A DNA stretch of 64,000 nt, taken from the NCBI RefSeq assembly GCF_008329605.1, contig NZ_NPKO01000005.1:62001-126000 (forward strand). The letters run 5' to 3'. The stretch's first letter is position 1, and every line of letters begins with the position of its first letter. Of the stretch, positions 37,719 through 46,907 are shown piece after piece. The position numbers and the translations under genes were made by a program. Origin of the DNA: Mycolicibacterium sp. P9-64 (GTDB lineage Bacteria > Actinomycetota > Actinomycetes > Mycobacteriales > Mycobacteriaceae). Below the pieces are notes generated by a model. That model was given only the letters and a program-made list of their open reading frames with translations, did no database searches and was not told the DNA's origin.

Positions 37719-37740
37719 CCACGACCGCTAACGTGGCGGC

Positions 37741-39387
37741 ATGGCAGATGCTGATGTCATTGTCGTCGGAGCGGGGTTGGCAGGACTGGTCGCCGCCTGC
37801 GAGGTGATCGAGCGCGGCCGATCGGTGCTGATCGTCGATCAGGAGAATGCCGCCAACATGGGTGGGCAGGCATTCTGGTCGTTCGGGGGGTTGTTCTTCG
37901 TCGACAGCCCCGAACAACGCAGGCTCGGCATCCGCGACACCCACGAACTGGCGCTGCAGGACTGGCTGGGTTCGGCCGGATTCGACCGGCCAGAGGACCA
38001 CTGGCCAAGGCAGTGGGCGCACGCCTACGTCGACTTCGCCGCGGGTGAGAAGCGCAGCTGGCTGCGCGAGCGTGGCCTTCAGACGTTCGCGCTCGTCGGC
38101 TGGGCCGAGCGCGGCGGATACGACGCCAACGGGCACGGCAACTCGGTGCCGCGGTTCCACATCACTTGGGGCACCGGACCGGCAATCGTCGACATCTTCG
38201 CCCGACGGCTCCTGGCCGCGGGCCCCAAAGTCCGTTTTGCACACCGTCATCGCGTCGACGAACTCATCGTCGAGGCTGGCGCGGTGACCGGGGTGCGGGG
38301 TGCCGTCCTCGAACCGTCGGCGGAGGCACGTGCGGTCCCGTCGTCTCGAACCACCGTGGGCGAGTTCGAGTTCCGCGCGCAAGCCGTGATCGTGGCAAGC
38401 GGTGGCATCGGCGGCAACCACGACCTGGTGCGCAAGAACTGGCCTGCCAGGATCGGGCGGGTACCCGGACAGTTGCTCAGCGGGGTCCCTGCGCACGTCG
38501 ACGGCCGGATGATCGGCATCACCGAGGCGGCGGGTGCCCGCGTCATCAACTCCGACCGGATGTGGCACTACACCGAGGGCATCACCAACTACGACCCGAT
38601 CTGGCCCAAGCACGGCATCCGAATCCTGCCAGGACCGTCTTCGCTGTGGCTCGACGCCACTGGAAAACGGCTGCCCGTACCGCTTTATCCGGGGTTCGAC
38701 ACCCTCGGCACGTTGGAGTACATCGCGAAGACGGGATACGACTACACCTGGTTCGTGCTCAACGCGCGGATCATCGAGAAGGAGTTCGGGCTGTCAGGCC
38801 AGGAACAGAACCCCGACCTGACCGGGCGCAGCGTGCGTGACGTCCTATCCAGGATCAAGCCAGGCCCGCCACCGCCGGTGCAGCGCTTCGTCGACCGTGG
38901 CGTCGACTTCGTATCGGCGAACTCGTTGCGCGACTTGGTGTCCAAGATGAACGACGTCCCCGACGTCGAACCGCTGGACTACGCGACGGTCGACGCGGAG
39001 GTGACCGCCCGCGACCGTGAAGTGGCCAACAAATACACCAAGGACGGTCAGATCACCGCGATCCGCGGAGCCCGCAACTACTTCGCAGACCGGGTCAGCC
39101 GTGTCGTCGCACCGCACCGGATCACCGACCCGAAGGCCGGCCCACTGATCGCGGTCAAGCTACACATCTTGACCCGGAAGTCGTTGGGCGGCATGGAGAC
39201 CGACCTGGACTCGCGAGCGCTCAGGCCGGACGGCACGGTATTCGACGGGCTGTATGCGGCAGGTGAGGCGGCGGGCTTCGGCGGCGGCGGCGTCCACGGC
39301 TACCGCTCGTTGGAGGGCACCTTCCTCGGCGGCTGCGTGTTCTCGGGCCGGGCGGCGGGTCGCGCCGCCGCACGCGATACCGCCTAG
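37741..39387 (+). CDS. FAD-binding dehydrogenase (fumarate reductase/KstD-like flavoprotein, Rv0785 type)
   Basis: 548 aa. N-terminal dinucleotide loop VVGAGLAGLVAACEV, then GGQAFWSFGG; the C-terminal FAD contact is GEAAGFGGGGVHGYRSLEG with GTFLGGCVFSGR. This places it in the fumarate reductase/succinate dehydrogenase flavoprotein family that includes 3-ketosteroid delta1-dehydrogenases and 3-oxosteroid reductases. The substrate cannot be fixed, though other steroid-type enzymes in the window make a steroid-like substrate plausible. Convergent with a small hypothetical gene. Confidence 0.9.
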   Translation: MADADVIVVGAGLAGLVAACEVIERGRSVLIVDQENAANMGGQAFWSFGGLFFVDSPEQRRLGIRDTHELALQDWLGSAGFDRPEDHWPRQWAHAYVDFAAGEKRSWLRERGLQTFALVGWAERGGYDANGHGNSVPRFHITWGTGPAIVDIFARRLLAAGPKVRFAHRHRVDELIVEAGAVTGVRGAVLEPSAEARAVPSSRTTVGEFEFRAQAVIVASGGIGGNHDLVRKNWPARIGRVPGQLLSGVPAHVDGRMIGITEAAGARVINSDRMWHYTEGITNYDPIWPKHGIRILPGPSSLWLDATGKRLPVPLYPGFDTLGTLEYIAKTGYDYTWFVLNARIIEKEFGLSGQEQNPDLTGRSVRDVLSRIKPGPPPPVQRFVDRGVDFVSANSLRDLVSKMNDVPDVEPLDYATVDAEVTARDREVANKYTKDGQITAIRGARNYFADRVSRVVAPHRITDPKAGPLIAVKLHILTRKSLGGMETDLDSRALRPDGTVFDGLYAAGEAAGFGGGGVHGYRSLEGTFLGGCVFSGRAAGRAAARDTA

Positions 39388-39422
39388 CGTTCGAATCCGG
39401 TTGAGCGAAAGGCGCCTCCCAC

Positions 39423-39815
39423 CTACTCCGGGGGGAACCGCGCGTAGAGCGCGTCGAGGAGTCGGCGCGCTTCGGCGATTTGTTGCCGCAACTGCTTGAG
39501 ATCGTGCGGCGGCGTCTCGACGTCATCGAGCTTGCGCTCGCGCCGCCGCTGCCAGCGGCGCTCGGCGGTGGCAGCCCGATCCTCCAGCTCGTCGATGTCG
39601 TCCAGCAGAAGTGCCTCGAACAGCCGGGATTGCGCGAGGTCAGCGGCGTGAGGTGGGCGCTGTCGCGATCGCGTCTGCGGTCGTGGCGTCTCCGGCTCGG
39701 ATGAGGCCGCCTGACGTCCGACGCCGCTGTGGGCCGGGTAGAGGCTCGACCGCCGCTTGCGCGGTAGGGGCGTGACGAGCTCGTCGAGCGACGCTTCCCC
39801 ATACTGTATGGACAC
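39423..39815 (-). CDS. Small charged hypothetical protein, C-terminal coiled coil
   Basis: 130 aa, not recognised. The N-terminal 65 residues are Pro/Arg/Ser-rich and probably disordered. Residues about 70-125 (DDIDELEDRAATAERRWQRR, then LKQLRQQIAEARRLLDAL) form a strong amphipathic coiled coil. GTG 39815 is preceded by GGAGAGGA. It faces the convergent FAD gene and is followed upstream by a 110-bp gap to the metallo-beta-lactamase gene. A role in protein-protein contact is likely but nothing more can be said. Confidence 0.7.
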   Translation of the reverse strand: MSIQYGEASLDELVTPLPRKRRSSLYPAHSGVGRQAASSEPETPRPQTRSRQRPPHAADLAQSRLFEALLLDDIDELEDRAATAERRWQRRRERKLDDVETPPHDLKQLRQQIAEARRLLDALYARFPPE

Positions 39816-39925
39816 TCCGAAATCCTCTCCTACGGAGGAGGTTTCAGCGACCCCACAGGTTCACCAAGCGTCGACGATCGCGTCGGCGCACCGTAACCCC
39901 TCGTTCACCCTGGATGGGCAAGCGG

Positions 39926-40579
39926 CTAGAACTCCGTGCCGTTCTCCGGGTCGAGGACCTGGAAGTCGGTGTCGGTCATCTCGGTGAGACGCCCGTAGTA
40001 GATGCCCCGGGCGGCGGGGTCGACGATCCCCTGGTGGATGGGCACCGCGCGGGCTGGCGCGACGGCGCGTAGATAGTCGACGGCCTCGGAGATCCTCATC
40101 CACGGCGCAGCGGCGGGCGCGGCCAGCACGTCGACCGGCTCGCCTGGTTCGAACAGCGCGTCACCCGGATGCATCAGACGCGCGGCGTGCTCGCCGTCGC
40201 CGATCAGGTACGAGATGTTGTCGATCACCGGGATCTCGGGATGGATCACCGCGTGCCGCCCGCCGACCCCGCGGACCGACAGATGGCCGACGTTGAACCC
40301 ATCGCCGGCATGCACCGCCGTCCACGGCTCGCCGAGTTGCGCCGCGGTTTGCGGGTCGGCGTACAGGGCGGCTTGCGGGTTTGCCGCGAGCAGCGCGGGA
40401 AGCCGCGCGACGTCCGCATGGTCGGGATGCTGATGCGTGACGAGGATCGCGGACAGCCCGGTGATGCCCTCGAATCCGTGCGAGAAGGTGCCCGGATCGA
40501 AGAGCACCGTCGTATCGGAGCCCGAATCGTCCCGGAATCGCGCGAGCAGGCAGGAATGACCGAAGTGGGTGAGCTGCAT
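39926..40579 (-). CDS. Metallo-beta-lactamase-fold hydrolase, UlaG-like (Rv0786c type)
   Basis: 217 aa. N-terminal LTHFGHSCLLAR is typical of UlaG/L-ascorbate-6-phosphate-lactonase-like MBL proteins. The metal motif is THQHPDHAD (HxHxDH), with further ligands in RLMHPGDALF and VPIHQGIV. Cytosolic; substrate unknown. ATG 40579 lies 46 bp from the start of the divergent secreted-protein gene. Confidence 0.9.
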   Translation of the reverse strand: MQLTHFGHSCLLARFRDDSGSDTTVLFDPGTFSHGFEGITGLSAILVTHQHPDHADVARLPALLAANPQAALYADPQTAAQLGEPWTAVHAGDGFNVGHLSVRGVGGRHAVIHPEIPVIDNISYLIGDGEHAARLMHPGDALFEPGEPVDVLAAPAAAPWMRISEAVDYLRAVAPARAVPIHQGIVDPAARGIYYGRLTEMTDTDFQVLDPENGTEF

Positions 40580-40624
40580 GCCTATATTGTGGCGCGCACG
40601 AGGTGCCACGGGGGGAGCGATTGG

Positions 40625-41296
40625 GTGCGAAGGATTCTGGCGGCGGCGTTGGTGGCTTGGGGGGCCGTCAGCGGGTTGGTCGGTGCGACGGCGGCCAACG
40701 CCACGCCCGGCGACTGTCCGCCGTTCTGCGACGGCATCCCCGATTCGGCGTGGATCGCGCCGGACGCCATCCCACTTTCGGACGTGTATCACTGGCCGGC
40801 CCTGGCCGGGCTCGCGACGACGGCTCCGTCGCCCCGGTTCCGTTTCGAGGAGACCTGTGCGGCTCGTCCGGTGGCGGCCGACCCACGGGGCTACGCCGTC
40901 GCTTCCTCGGCCCAGGTGAACCAACCAAACGGGCAGTGGCAACTGCGGGTGCAGATGCTGCACTGGCGCGGCGACGCCTGGAAGTCGGGGCAGCTGGCCG
41001 TCTCGGCGCTGCAGAACGCGGTGGGTGCGCTGCGCGCGTGCGCTGCGACGGCGCCATGGACCTCTCCGTCGATCACCACCGATCAGCCAGGACGGGTGGC
41101 CGCGGTGATCAGCACGGCGGGCCAGCAGGTGTTGCACGAGTACCTGCTGGCCGATGCCCGCAGCGGCACGTTGGTCGATCTGGCGATGTGGACGACGCTG
41201 CCGAAGGCAGTGGAGTGGCGTGCGGTGCCGGACCCGGTGGTCTTCGACGCGATGGGCGCCCCGCTGTGCACGGCGTACGTCGGCTCGTGCGGGTGA
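40625..41296 (+). CDS. Secreted conserved protein with Sec signal peptide
   Basis: 223 aa. GTG 40625 gives a clear signal peptide: VRR, a hydrophobic core ILAAALVAWGAVSGLVG, and a cleavage site after TAANA. The mature part begins TPGDCPPFCDGIPDS and has cysteines at both ends (CPPFC, CAAT, LCTAYVGSCG), suggesting disulfides. It resembles a group of mycobacterial exported proteins of unknown role at the Rv0787 position. 67 bp before purS. Confidence 0.8.
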   Translation: MRRILAAALVAWGAVSGLVGATAANATPGDCPPFCDGIPDSAWIAPDAIPLSDVYHWPALAGLATTAPSPRFRFEETCAARPVAADPRGYAVASSAQVNQPNGQWQLRVQMLHWRGDAWKSGQLAVSALQNAVGALRACAATAPWTSPSITTDQPGRVAAVISTAGQQVLHEYLLADARSGTLVDLAMWTTLPKAVEWRAVPDPVVFDAMGAPLCTAYVGSCG

Positions 41297-41362
41297 GTCG
41301 CGCGTAGTCGTCGCCGGTAGAGTAAGCGCCGATCGATTTCGTCGGACTTTAAGGAGTCGCGC

Positions 41363-41614
41363 GTGGCCCGTGTCGTAGTGCACGTGATGCCGAAGGCCGA
41401 GATCCTCGATCCCCAGGGTCAGGCGATCGTTGGAGCGCTGGGCCGTCTGGGGGTAGCCGGGATCTCGGATGTGCGCCAAGGCAAGCGCTTCGAGCTCGAG
41501 GTCGACGACGATGTCGCCGACGACACCCTCGCCGAGATCGCCGAGTCATTGCTGGCGAACACCGTGATCGAGGACTGGACGGTCAGCCGCGAACCCTCGC
41601 AGGATCCGCAGTGA
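41363..41614 (+). CDS. purS: FGAM synthase subunit PurS
   Basis: 83 aa, small subunit of the three-part formylglycinamidine ribonucleotide synthase, linking PurQ to Pur[20 protein letters not shown] is the family N-terminus. GTG 41363 with AAGGAG at 41351-41356. It overlaps purQ by 4 bp, so the two are translated together; purL lies about 5 kb away. Confidence 0.96.
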   Translation: MARVVVHVMPKAEILDPQGQAIVGALGRLGVAGISDVRQGKRFELEVDDDVADDTLAEIAESLLANTVIEDWTVSREPSQDPQ

Positions 41615-42285
41615 GCGCGCGCGTCGGCGTCATCACGTTCCCAGGCACTCTGGATGACGTGGACGCGGCGCGCGCCGTGCGAGCCGCAGGTGCCGAAGCG
41701 GTCGACCTGTGGCACGCCGACGCCGACCTGAAGGGTGTCGACGCCGTCGTCGTCCCCGGCGGCTTCTCCTACGGTGACTACCTCCGCGCCGGCGCGATCG
41801 CCAAGTTCGCGCCCGCGATGAATTCCGTGATCGAGGCGGCAGGCCGTGGAATGCCGGTCTTGGGAATCTGCAACGGTTTTCAGGTGCTGTGCGAGTCCGG
41901 TCTGCTACCAGGAGCGCTGACCCGCAACGCCGGACTGCACTTCGTCTGCAAGGACATCTGGCTCGAGGTGGCGTCCAACACGACGGCGTGGACGACGCGC
42001 TACGAGCTCGGCGCGGACCTGCTGGTGCCGCTGAAGTCGGGGGAGGGACGCTACGTTGCCTCCGAGACGGTGCTCGATGAACTCGAGGGCGACGGCCGTG
42101 TCGTCTTCCGCTACCGCGACAACCCCAACGGCTCGATGCGCGACATCGCCGGGATCAGCTCGGCCAACGGCCGCGTGGTCGGGTTGATGCCGCACCCCGA
42201 GCACGCCACCGAGGCGCTGACCGGGCCGTCCGACGACGGGCTCGGCCTGTTCTATTCGGCGCTGGACTCGGTGCTTGCGGCTTAG
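41611..42285 (+). CDS. purQ: FGAM synthase glutaminase subunit PurQ
   Basis: 224-aa class I glutamine amidotransferase that feeds ammonia to PurL. Nucleophile Cys is in [10 protein letters not shown]; the His-x-Glu is in [24 protein letters not shown] forms the oxyanion strand region. GTG overlaps purS by 4 bp (GTGA). Ends just before a 54-bp palindromic repeat that probably serves as terminator against the convergent SDR gene. Confidence 0.97.
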   Translation: MSARVGVITFPGTLDDVDAARAVRAAGAEAVDLWHADADLKGVDAVVVPGGFSYGDYLRAGAIAKFAPAMNSVIEAAGRGMPVLGICNGFQVLCESGLLPGALTRNAGLHFVCKDIWLEVASNTTAWTTRYELGADLLVPLKSGEGRYVASETVLDELEGDGRVVFRYRDNPNGSMRDIAGISSANGRVVGLMPHPEHATEALTGPSDDGLGLFYSALDSVLAA

Positions 42286-42295
42286 TTCCCCAGAC

Positions 42296-42349
42296 GCGAC
42301 TTCGGCGCGCATTTCCGCGGTGAGCGCGGTGCCGGCGCGCCGAAATCGC
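42296..42349. repeat. 54-bp palindromic repeat, copy C, between purQ and SDR
   Basis: Arms GCGACTTCGGCGCG (42296-42309) and CGCGCCGAAATCGC (42336-42349); 13/14 complementary to each other and the same arm sequence as copies A and B, but the loop differs. CCCC lies upstream and GGGGG downstream. Located between convergent stops, so a terminator role is plausible. Confidence 0.82.
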
Positions 42350-42357
42350 AGGGGGCG

Positions 42358-43107
42358 TTAGGCGGCGGGCTTGGTCGCCTGCGCGCCACCACCGATGGTC
42401 AGGATCGCGCCGTTGACGTAGCTGGCGCCGGGTGAGGCCAGGAACGTCACCGCGTTGGCGATCTCGTCGGCTTCGGCGGTGCGGCCCAACGCCGTGGTCC
42501 TCCCAATCCCCTCGATCAGCTCGCTCTCGAAGGCCGCGGTACCCAGTGTCTGCGTCGGTCCGGGAGCGGCGGCGTTGACCCGCACACCCGAAGCGCCGAA
42601 CTCGTCGGCCCACAGCTTGGTCAGCAGTTCCAGCGCCGCCTTGCTGGCGCCGTAGATGCCTGCACCTGCGGCCGGGGTGCTCGCCGCGACCGTGGTCACG
42701 TTGATCACCGTGCCGTGGCCTCGCGCGACCATGCCCGGGACCAGCTTCTGGACCAGGATGTAGGGCGCCTTCAGGTTGGTGTTGAAGTGGTCGTCGAAGT
42801 CGGCGTCGGTGGTATCGAAGGTCGGGGCGAACCGGTAGATGCCCGCGTTGTTCACCAGAATGTCGACGTCGCCAGCCTCGTCGGCCAGCCGTCGTACGTC
42901 GTCGGCGTCCGATACGTCGGCAGCGACGAAACGTGCCTTGCCGCCTACGTTTTCGATGTCGCGTACGGTCTTGGCGCCGCGCTCGGCGTTGCGCCCGTGC
43001 ACGATGACCTCGGCGCCCTCCTTGGCGAGTTGCAGGGCGACCGCGTAACCGATGCCCGCAGTCGCGCCGGTGACTAGGGCGGTTGAGCCAGTGAGTGTGT
43101 TGGTCAT
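42358..43107 (-). CDS. SDR family oxidoreductase
   Basis: 249-aa SDR: cofactor loop GATAGIGYAVA, HGRNAERG (NADP-type), NNAGIYRFAP, catalytic Ser replaced by Thr in INVTTVAA, YGASKAALE, and C-terminal SYVNGAILTIGGG. ATG 43107 is preferred because the SDR fold begins here; an in-frame start at 43224 adds 39 unconserved residues. The Ser-to-Thr change at the catalytic position (VTT) is unusual, though Thr can substitute in some SDRs. Neighbours give no pathway clue. Confidence 0.9.
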   Translation of the reverse strand: MTNTLTGSTALVTGATAGIGYAVALQLAKEGAEVIVHGRNAERGAKTVRDIENVGGKARFVAADVSDADDVRRLADEAGDVDILVNNAGIYRFAPTFDTTDADFDDHFNTNLKAPYILVQKLVPGMVARGHGTVINVTTVAASTPAAGAGIYGASKAALELLTKLWADEFGASGVRVNAAAPGPTQTLGTAAFESELIEGIGRTTALGRTAEADEIANAVTFLASPGASYVNGAILTIGGGAQATKPAA

Positions 43108-43210
43108 GGGACGTGCCTCCGAGGAGAAGAAGTTGTGTTGAAGCCTCTCCCCACAAGCCCCATTACGGACTGAATATTCCATAACTCCGACGTGCGCCAA
43201 GACCGACCCA

Positions 43211-43274
43211 GCGAGCGTGCGCAAAGTGGCGACGATTCACGGCGTGTCGGCCAGCAGACACGCGCGCTCGCGGA
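43211..43274. repeat. Large imperfect palindrome upstream of the SDR, followed by G-rich direct repeats
   Basis: GCGAGCGTGCGC at 43211 is mirrored by GCGCGCTCGC ending near 43272, with inner GTGTCGGCCAGCAGACAC. It is followed to 43316 by three degenerate units of CTCGC.G.AGGGG. The 206-bp gap lies between the end of the encapsulin gene and the SDR start, and holds no gene. Confidence 0.55.
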
Positions 43275-43313
43275 AGGGGGGACTCGCGGTAAGGGGTGGC
43301 TCGCAGGGAGGGG

Positions 43314-44111
43314 TCAGCGGGTGAGGGCCACCGAGGCCTCGGCGGTGTAGGCCAGGAACGTCAACGTCTCTTCGAGGTAGAGCTGCACGGTGCTCGCATC
43401 GTGCGACAGGTAGCCGATCGACACGTCGGTGCCCAACTGCAGATCGAAGTCGCCGCCGCGCGTGGACAGCACGAACGCCCCATCGATCGCGGGCGCCCAG
43501 ATGATCTCGCCGTCGATCAACCGGTTCAGGTGCTCGCGGATCGGATAGCCGTGCTCGGTGGTCTCGCTGACCTGCGTGTAGACATCGGCCGACAGCAGCA
43601 CGCAGTATGGCCCGTCGACACCGGCCAGCCGCAGCTCCGACAGCGCCTGGCTGATCACGTCGGGGATCTCCCGCGGATCGGCGGGCAGCGCGAGCGCCGG
43701 GTTGGAGCTGCTCCGGCGGATGCCGACGATCGACGCCGCCTCGTAGCCCTCGAAGATCGCGCGGTCCTCGGCGTATGCCAGCTGCTTGGCCGCGGCCTTC
43801 ACCGGGTCCCAGTCGGAGTCCTGCGAGCCGCGCTCGACGTCGTCGACGTCGGTGCGTCCGAGCGTGAACGGCACCCGCAGCCGCACCAGCGGCTTGCTCT
43901 CGCGAAGATGCGCCAACACGCCGTCGCCGGGGGACGCGACGTCGACCAAGTGGCCGGTGCTCACCGCCGCCTTGATCGGCCCGCCAGGCTCGCTGACGTC
44001 GACCACCCGGCGTCCGGCGATGTGTCGCTTGAACGTCCGCGTGGCCTCCAATTCGATTTCGGCCCAGGCGTCTTCGGTGATCGGCGCCAGTTCGCGGTAG
44101 AGGTTGTTCAT
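43314..44111 (-). CDS. Encapsulin shell protein (Cfp29/linocin-M18 type)
   Basis: 265-aa HK97-fold family 1 encapsulin: [19 protein letters not shown] at the N-terminus, AGRRVVDVSEPGG, and the C-terminal ETLTFLAYT. It self-assembles into a T=1 icosahedral nanocompartment that holds the DyP peroxidase encoded just upstream (4-bp overlap). Counterpart of M. tuberculosis Rv0798c. The gene order cargo-then-shell and the cargo C-terminal tag confirm a complete system. Confidence 0.96.
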   Translation of the reverse strand: MNNLYRELAPITEDAWAEIELEATRTFKRHIAGRRVVDVSEPGGPIKAAVSTGHLVDVASPGDGVLAHLRESKPLVRLRVPFTLGRTDVDDVERGSQDSDWDPVKAAAKQLAYAEDRAIFEGYEAASIVGIRRSSSNPALALPADPREIPDVISQALSELRLAGVDGPYCVLLSADVYTQVSETTEHGYPIREHLNRLIDGEIIWAPAIDGAFVLSTRGGDFDLQLGTDVSIGYLSHDASTVQLYLEETLTFLAYTAEASVALTR

Positions 44112-45124
44112 CGGGGTCGTCCTTTCAGGCTGCCGATCGACAGTGAGCCGTCGTGAGGGGGTGCGGGTGGCGCCGTCACGGTCCCGGAACCGGGCAACGC
44201 GGGTGGGTCGTCGAGGAAGTCGACCGTGGGCGTGAAGAACAAGCCGCCGGTGACGGCCGTGGAGAAGTCCAGGATCCGGTCGGTGTTGCCAGGCGGATCA
44301 CCGACGAACATGTTGTTCAGCATCCGCTCGGTCACGGCGGGATCGGCGGCGTAGGCGATGTAGTACGTGCCCGACTCGCCACTGCCCAACGTGCCGAATG
44401 GCATGTTGCCCCGCACGATCTGCAGTTGGTTGCCGTCGGCGTCCTCGATAACGTTGAGCGCCAGATGTGAGTTAGGCGGCTTCACGGCATCGTCCATCTC
44501 GATGTCCTCGAGCTTCGTGCGGCCGAACGCCAGCTCCTGCTCGGTGACGCTCAACGCGTTCCACGCCGCCATGTCGTGGGTGTACTTCTGCACGTGCACG
44601 TAACTGCCGCCCGCGAAGTCGGGATCGTCGTCACCGATCCGCGCCGCGACGACGGCGTCGGGGCCATCGGGGTTCTCGGTACCGTCGACGAACCCCAGCA
44701 GGTCGCGCTGCTCGAAGAACCGGAAGCCGTGCACCTCGTCGACGACGGTCACCGCGCCGGCCATCGCGGCCAGGACCCTGCCACCGAGCTCGAAGCACAC
44801 GTCCATGGAATCGCCCTTGATGTGGAAGAGCAGATCGCCTGGGGTGGACGGCGCGTGGTGGCGTTGACCCGAGATCTCGACGAACGGATGTAGCTCGGCT
44901 GGCCGCGGCCCGCTGAACAGCCGGTCCCAGGCGTCCGACCCGATCGACGTCACCATGCTGAGCTGGGCGGCAGGGGTGCGGAACCCGACTGCCCTGACCA
45001 GACCGGAAAGGTCGGCGAGCGCGTCGTGCACGACGTCTTCGCCACCGTCGTCGATGGTGGCCACCAGGAAGATCGCTGCCTTCGTCAACGGAGTGAGCAC
45101 GGCTTGTGAGCGTCCTGCGGGCAC
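44108..45124 (-). CDS. DyP-type haem peroxidase with encapsulin targeting peptide
   Basis: 338 aa. DyP signature [13 protein letters not shown] with catalytic Asp near 154; the proximal His and distal Arg segments follow ([17 protein letters not shown]). Residues after about 300 form a flexible Pro-rich linker ([18 protein letters not shown]) ending in [12 protein letters not shown], the actinobacterial cargo-loading peptide. Oxidises organic substrates with peroxide at low pH. GTG 45124; 4-bp overlap with the shell gene. Matches Rv0799c. Confidence 0.96.
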   Translation of the reverse strand: MPAGRSQAVLTPLTKAAIFLVATIDDGGEDVVHDALADLSGLVRAVGFRTPAAQLSMVTSIGSDAWDRLFSGPRPAELHPFVEISGQRHHAPSTPGDLLFHIKGDSMDVCFELGGRVLAAMAGAVTVVDEVHGFRFFEQRDLLGFVDGTENPDGPDAVVAARIGDDDPDFAGGSYVHVQKYTHDMAAWNALSVTEQELAFGRTKLEDIEMDDAVKPPNSHLALNVIEDADGNQLQIVRGNMPFGTLGSGESGTYYIAYAADPAVTERMLNNMFVGDPPGNTDRILDFSTAVTGGLFFTPTVDFLDDPPALPGSGTVTAPPAPPHDGSLSIGSLKGRPR

Positions 45125-45176
45125 GATGAGAACCCTAACGTCAACTCCGACGGGAATCCCGGTAAGGATGGGCTAC

Positions 45177-46487
45177 ATGACCAGGCCGGCGTCCAACGCC
45201 TCCGCAACAGGACTTTGCGACTTCGTCGACGCCTCGCCGTCGCCGTTCCACGTCTGCCTCACCACAGTGCAACGGCTGACGGCGGCGGGCTTCACCGAGC
45301 TCACCGAGGGGCAGGCGTGGCCGGCCGAGGCGGGCCGCTACTTCACGGTGCGTGCCGGTTCGTTGGTGGCCTGGCGGACGGCTGCGGATGCGGCAGTCCC
45401 GTTCCGCATCGTCGGCGGGCACACCGACAGCCCGAACCTGCGCGTCAAGCAGCATCCGGACCGCTTCGTCTCCGGTTGGCAGGTGGTGGCGCTCGAGCCC
45501 TACGGCGGCGCGTGGCTGAACTCCTGGCTGGATCGTGACCTGGGGATCAGCGGCAGACTCTCGATCCGCACCGGCGGGCAGGAGCGAAGCGACTTGGGGA
45601 GTGTGACCGGCCGCACCGTGGAAGACGTGCTGGTCCGCATCGACGATCCGATCCTTCGGGTGCCGCAACTGGCCATCCACCTGGCCGAGGACCGCAAGGC
45701 CGTCGAACTGAACCCGCAGCGCCACGTCAACGCCGTATGGGGCGTCGGCACCGGGTCCGGGTCCTTCATCGACTTCGTTGCCGAGCGCGCCGACGTCGAC
45801 CCGGATGCCGTGCTCGCCGCCGACCTGATGACCCACGACCTGACCCCGTCGGCGGTGATCGGGGCCAACCGCGACCTGGTCAGCGCGCCGAGGCTGGACA
45901 ATCAGGGCACCTGCTACGCCGGGTTGGAGGCATTCCTGGCCGCCGAACCGGGGGACCACCTGCCGGTGCTCGCCCTGTTCGACCACGAGGAGGTTGGGTC
46001 GACGTCGGATCACGGCGCCCAGTCCGAGCTGCTGCCGACGGTGCTGGAACGCATCACCCTGGCGGCGGGCGGCACCCGCGAGGACTTCCTGCGCCGGCTG
46101 TCCGGCTCGATGGTCGCCTCCGGTGACATGGCCCACGCCACCCATCCCAACTACCCCGAGCGGCACGAGCCCGGCCACCTGATCGAGGTCAACGCGGGGC
46201 CGGTGCTCAAGGTGCAGCCCAACCTCCGGTACGCCACGGACGGCAGGACCGCGGCCGCGTTCGCGTTGGCGTGCGAGCAGGCAGGTGTGCCGCTGCAGCG
46301 CTACGAGCACCGCGCCGACCTGCCCTGCGGGTCGACGATCGGCCCGATGACCGCGGCGCGCACCGGCATTCCGACCGTGGACGTCGGCGCAGCGCAACTC
46401 GCGATGCACTCGGCGCGCGAGCTGATGGGCGCCGACGATGTGGCCGCCTATTCCGCCGCACTTCTGGCCTTCTTGTCACCGCGCTGA
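45177..46487 (+). CDS. pepC: M18 family aspartyl aminopeptidase
   Basis: 436 aa. Binuclear metallopeptidase: [38 protein letters not shown] with the paired catalytic Glu, [14 protein letters not shown] and the terminal MHSARELMG are all M18 motifs. ATG 45177 has AAGGA eight bases upstream; ATG 45168 is an alternative. Near residue 135 a stretch [13 protein letters not shown] is encoded by a dispersed 20-bp repeat and looks like an in-frame insertion on the surface. Equivalent of Rv0800. Confidence 0.94.
   Translation: MTRPASNASATGLCDFVDASPSPFHVCLTTVQRLTAAGFTELTEGQAWPAEAGRYFTVRAGSLVAWRTAADAAVPFRIVGGHTDSPNLRVKQHPDRFVSGWQVVALEPYGGAWLNSWLDRDLGISGRLSIRTGGQERSDLGSVTGRTVEDVLVRIDDPILRVPQLAIHLAEDRKAVELNPQRHVNAVWGVGTGSGSFIDFVAERADVDPDAVLAADLMTHDLTPSAVIGANRDLVSAPRLDNQGTCYAGLEAFLAAEPGDHLPVLALFDHEEVGSTSDHGAQSELLPTVLERITLAAGGTREDFLRRLSGSMVASGDMAHATHPNYPERHEPGHLIEVNAGPVLKVQPNLRYATDGRTAAAFALACEQAGVPLQRYEHRADLPCGSTIGPMTAARTGIPTVDVGAAQLAMHSARELMGADDVAAYSAALLAFLSPR
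45580..45599. repeat. Dispersed 20-bp motif inside the aminopeptidase gene
   Basis: AGGAGCGAAGCGACTTGGGG, one base different from 21406-21425. Read in the sense direction, coding QERSDLG between a beta-strand end and the next domain segment. Confidence 0.6.
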
Positions 46488-46502
46488 TCTATGGTCACCG
46501 GC

Positions 46503-46871
46503 ATGGCACTGTCCGTCGAGAACATCACCTTTGATTCCGCCGACCCAGACCGCCTTGCCGAGTGGTGGGCCCGCGTCGTCGACGGCACCGTAAACGCGTT
46601 GGCGCCTGGCTTCTTTCTGACCGTGTCCCGCCCGGCTGGCAGCCCTGGGCTTGCGTTCCAGAAGGTCGACGATCCGACTCCGGGCAAGAACCGTGTGCAC
46701 GTCGACTTCCACGTCGCCGACCTCGAGTCGGAGGTTGCGCGACTGGTGGATCTGGGCGCTGTCGAGACCGGCCGCGGCGAAGCAGGGCCGGAATTCCGTT
46801 GGGTGGTGTTCGCCGATCCGGACGGAAACGCGTTCTGCGTGGCTGGGGGCGACCTCTCCGCTGGTACCTGA
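46503..46871 (+). CDS. VOC superfamily (glyoxalase/bleomycin-resistance fold) protein (Rv0801 type)
   Basis: 122-aa single-module VOC protein: ALSVENITFDSADPDRLAEW forms the first strand/helix and RWVVFADPDGNAFCVA the typical closing DPDGN motif. One candidate metal ligand pair is in HVDFHVAD. ATG 46503; ATG 46491 four codons earlier is possible. Small-molecule dioxygenase, isomerase or binding protein; substrate unknown. Lies between pepC and purL. Confidence 0.87.
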   Translation: MALSVENITFDSADPDRLAEWWARVVDGTVNALAPGFFLTVSRPAGSPGLAFQKVDDPTPGKNRVHVDFHVADLESEVARLVDLGAVETGRGEAGPEFRWVVFADPDGNAFCVAGGDLSAGT

Positions 46872-46907
46872 ACCGCCGTTGTGGAAACTTCCAACTAGAC
46901 TGTTGCG

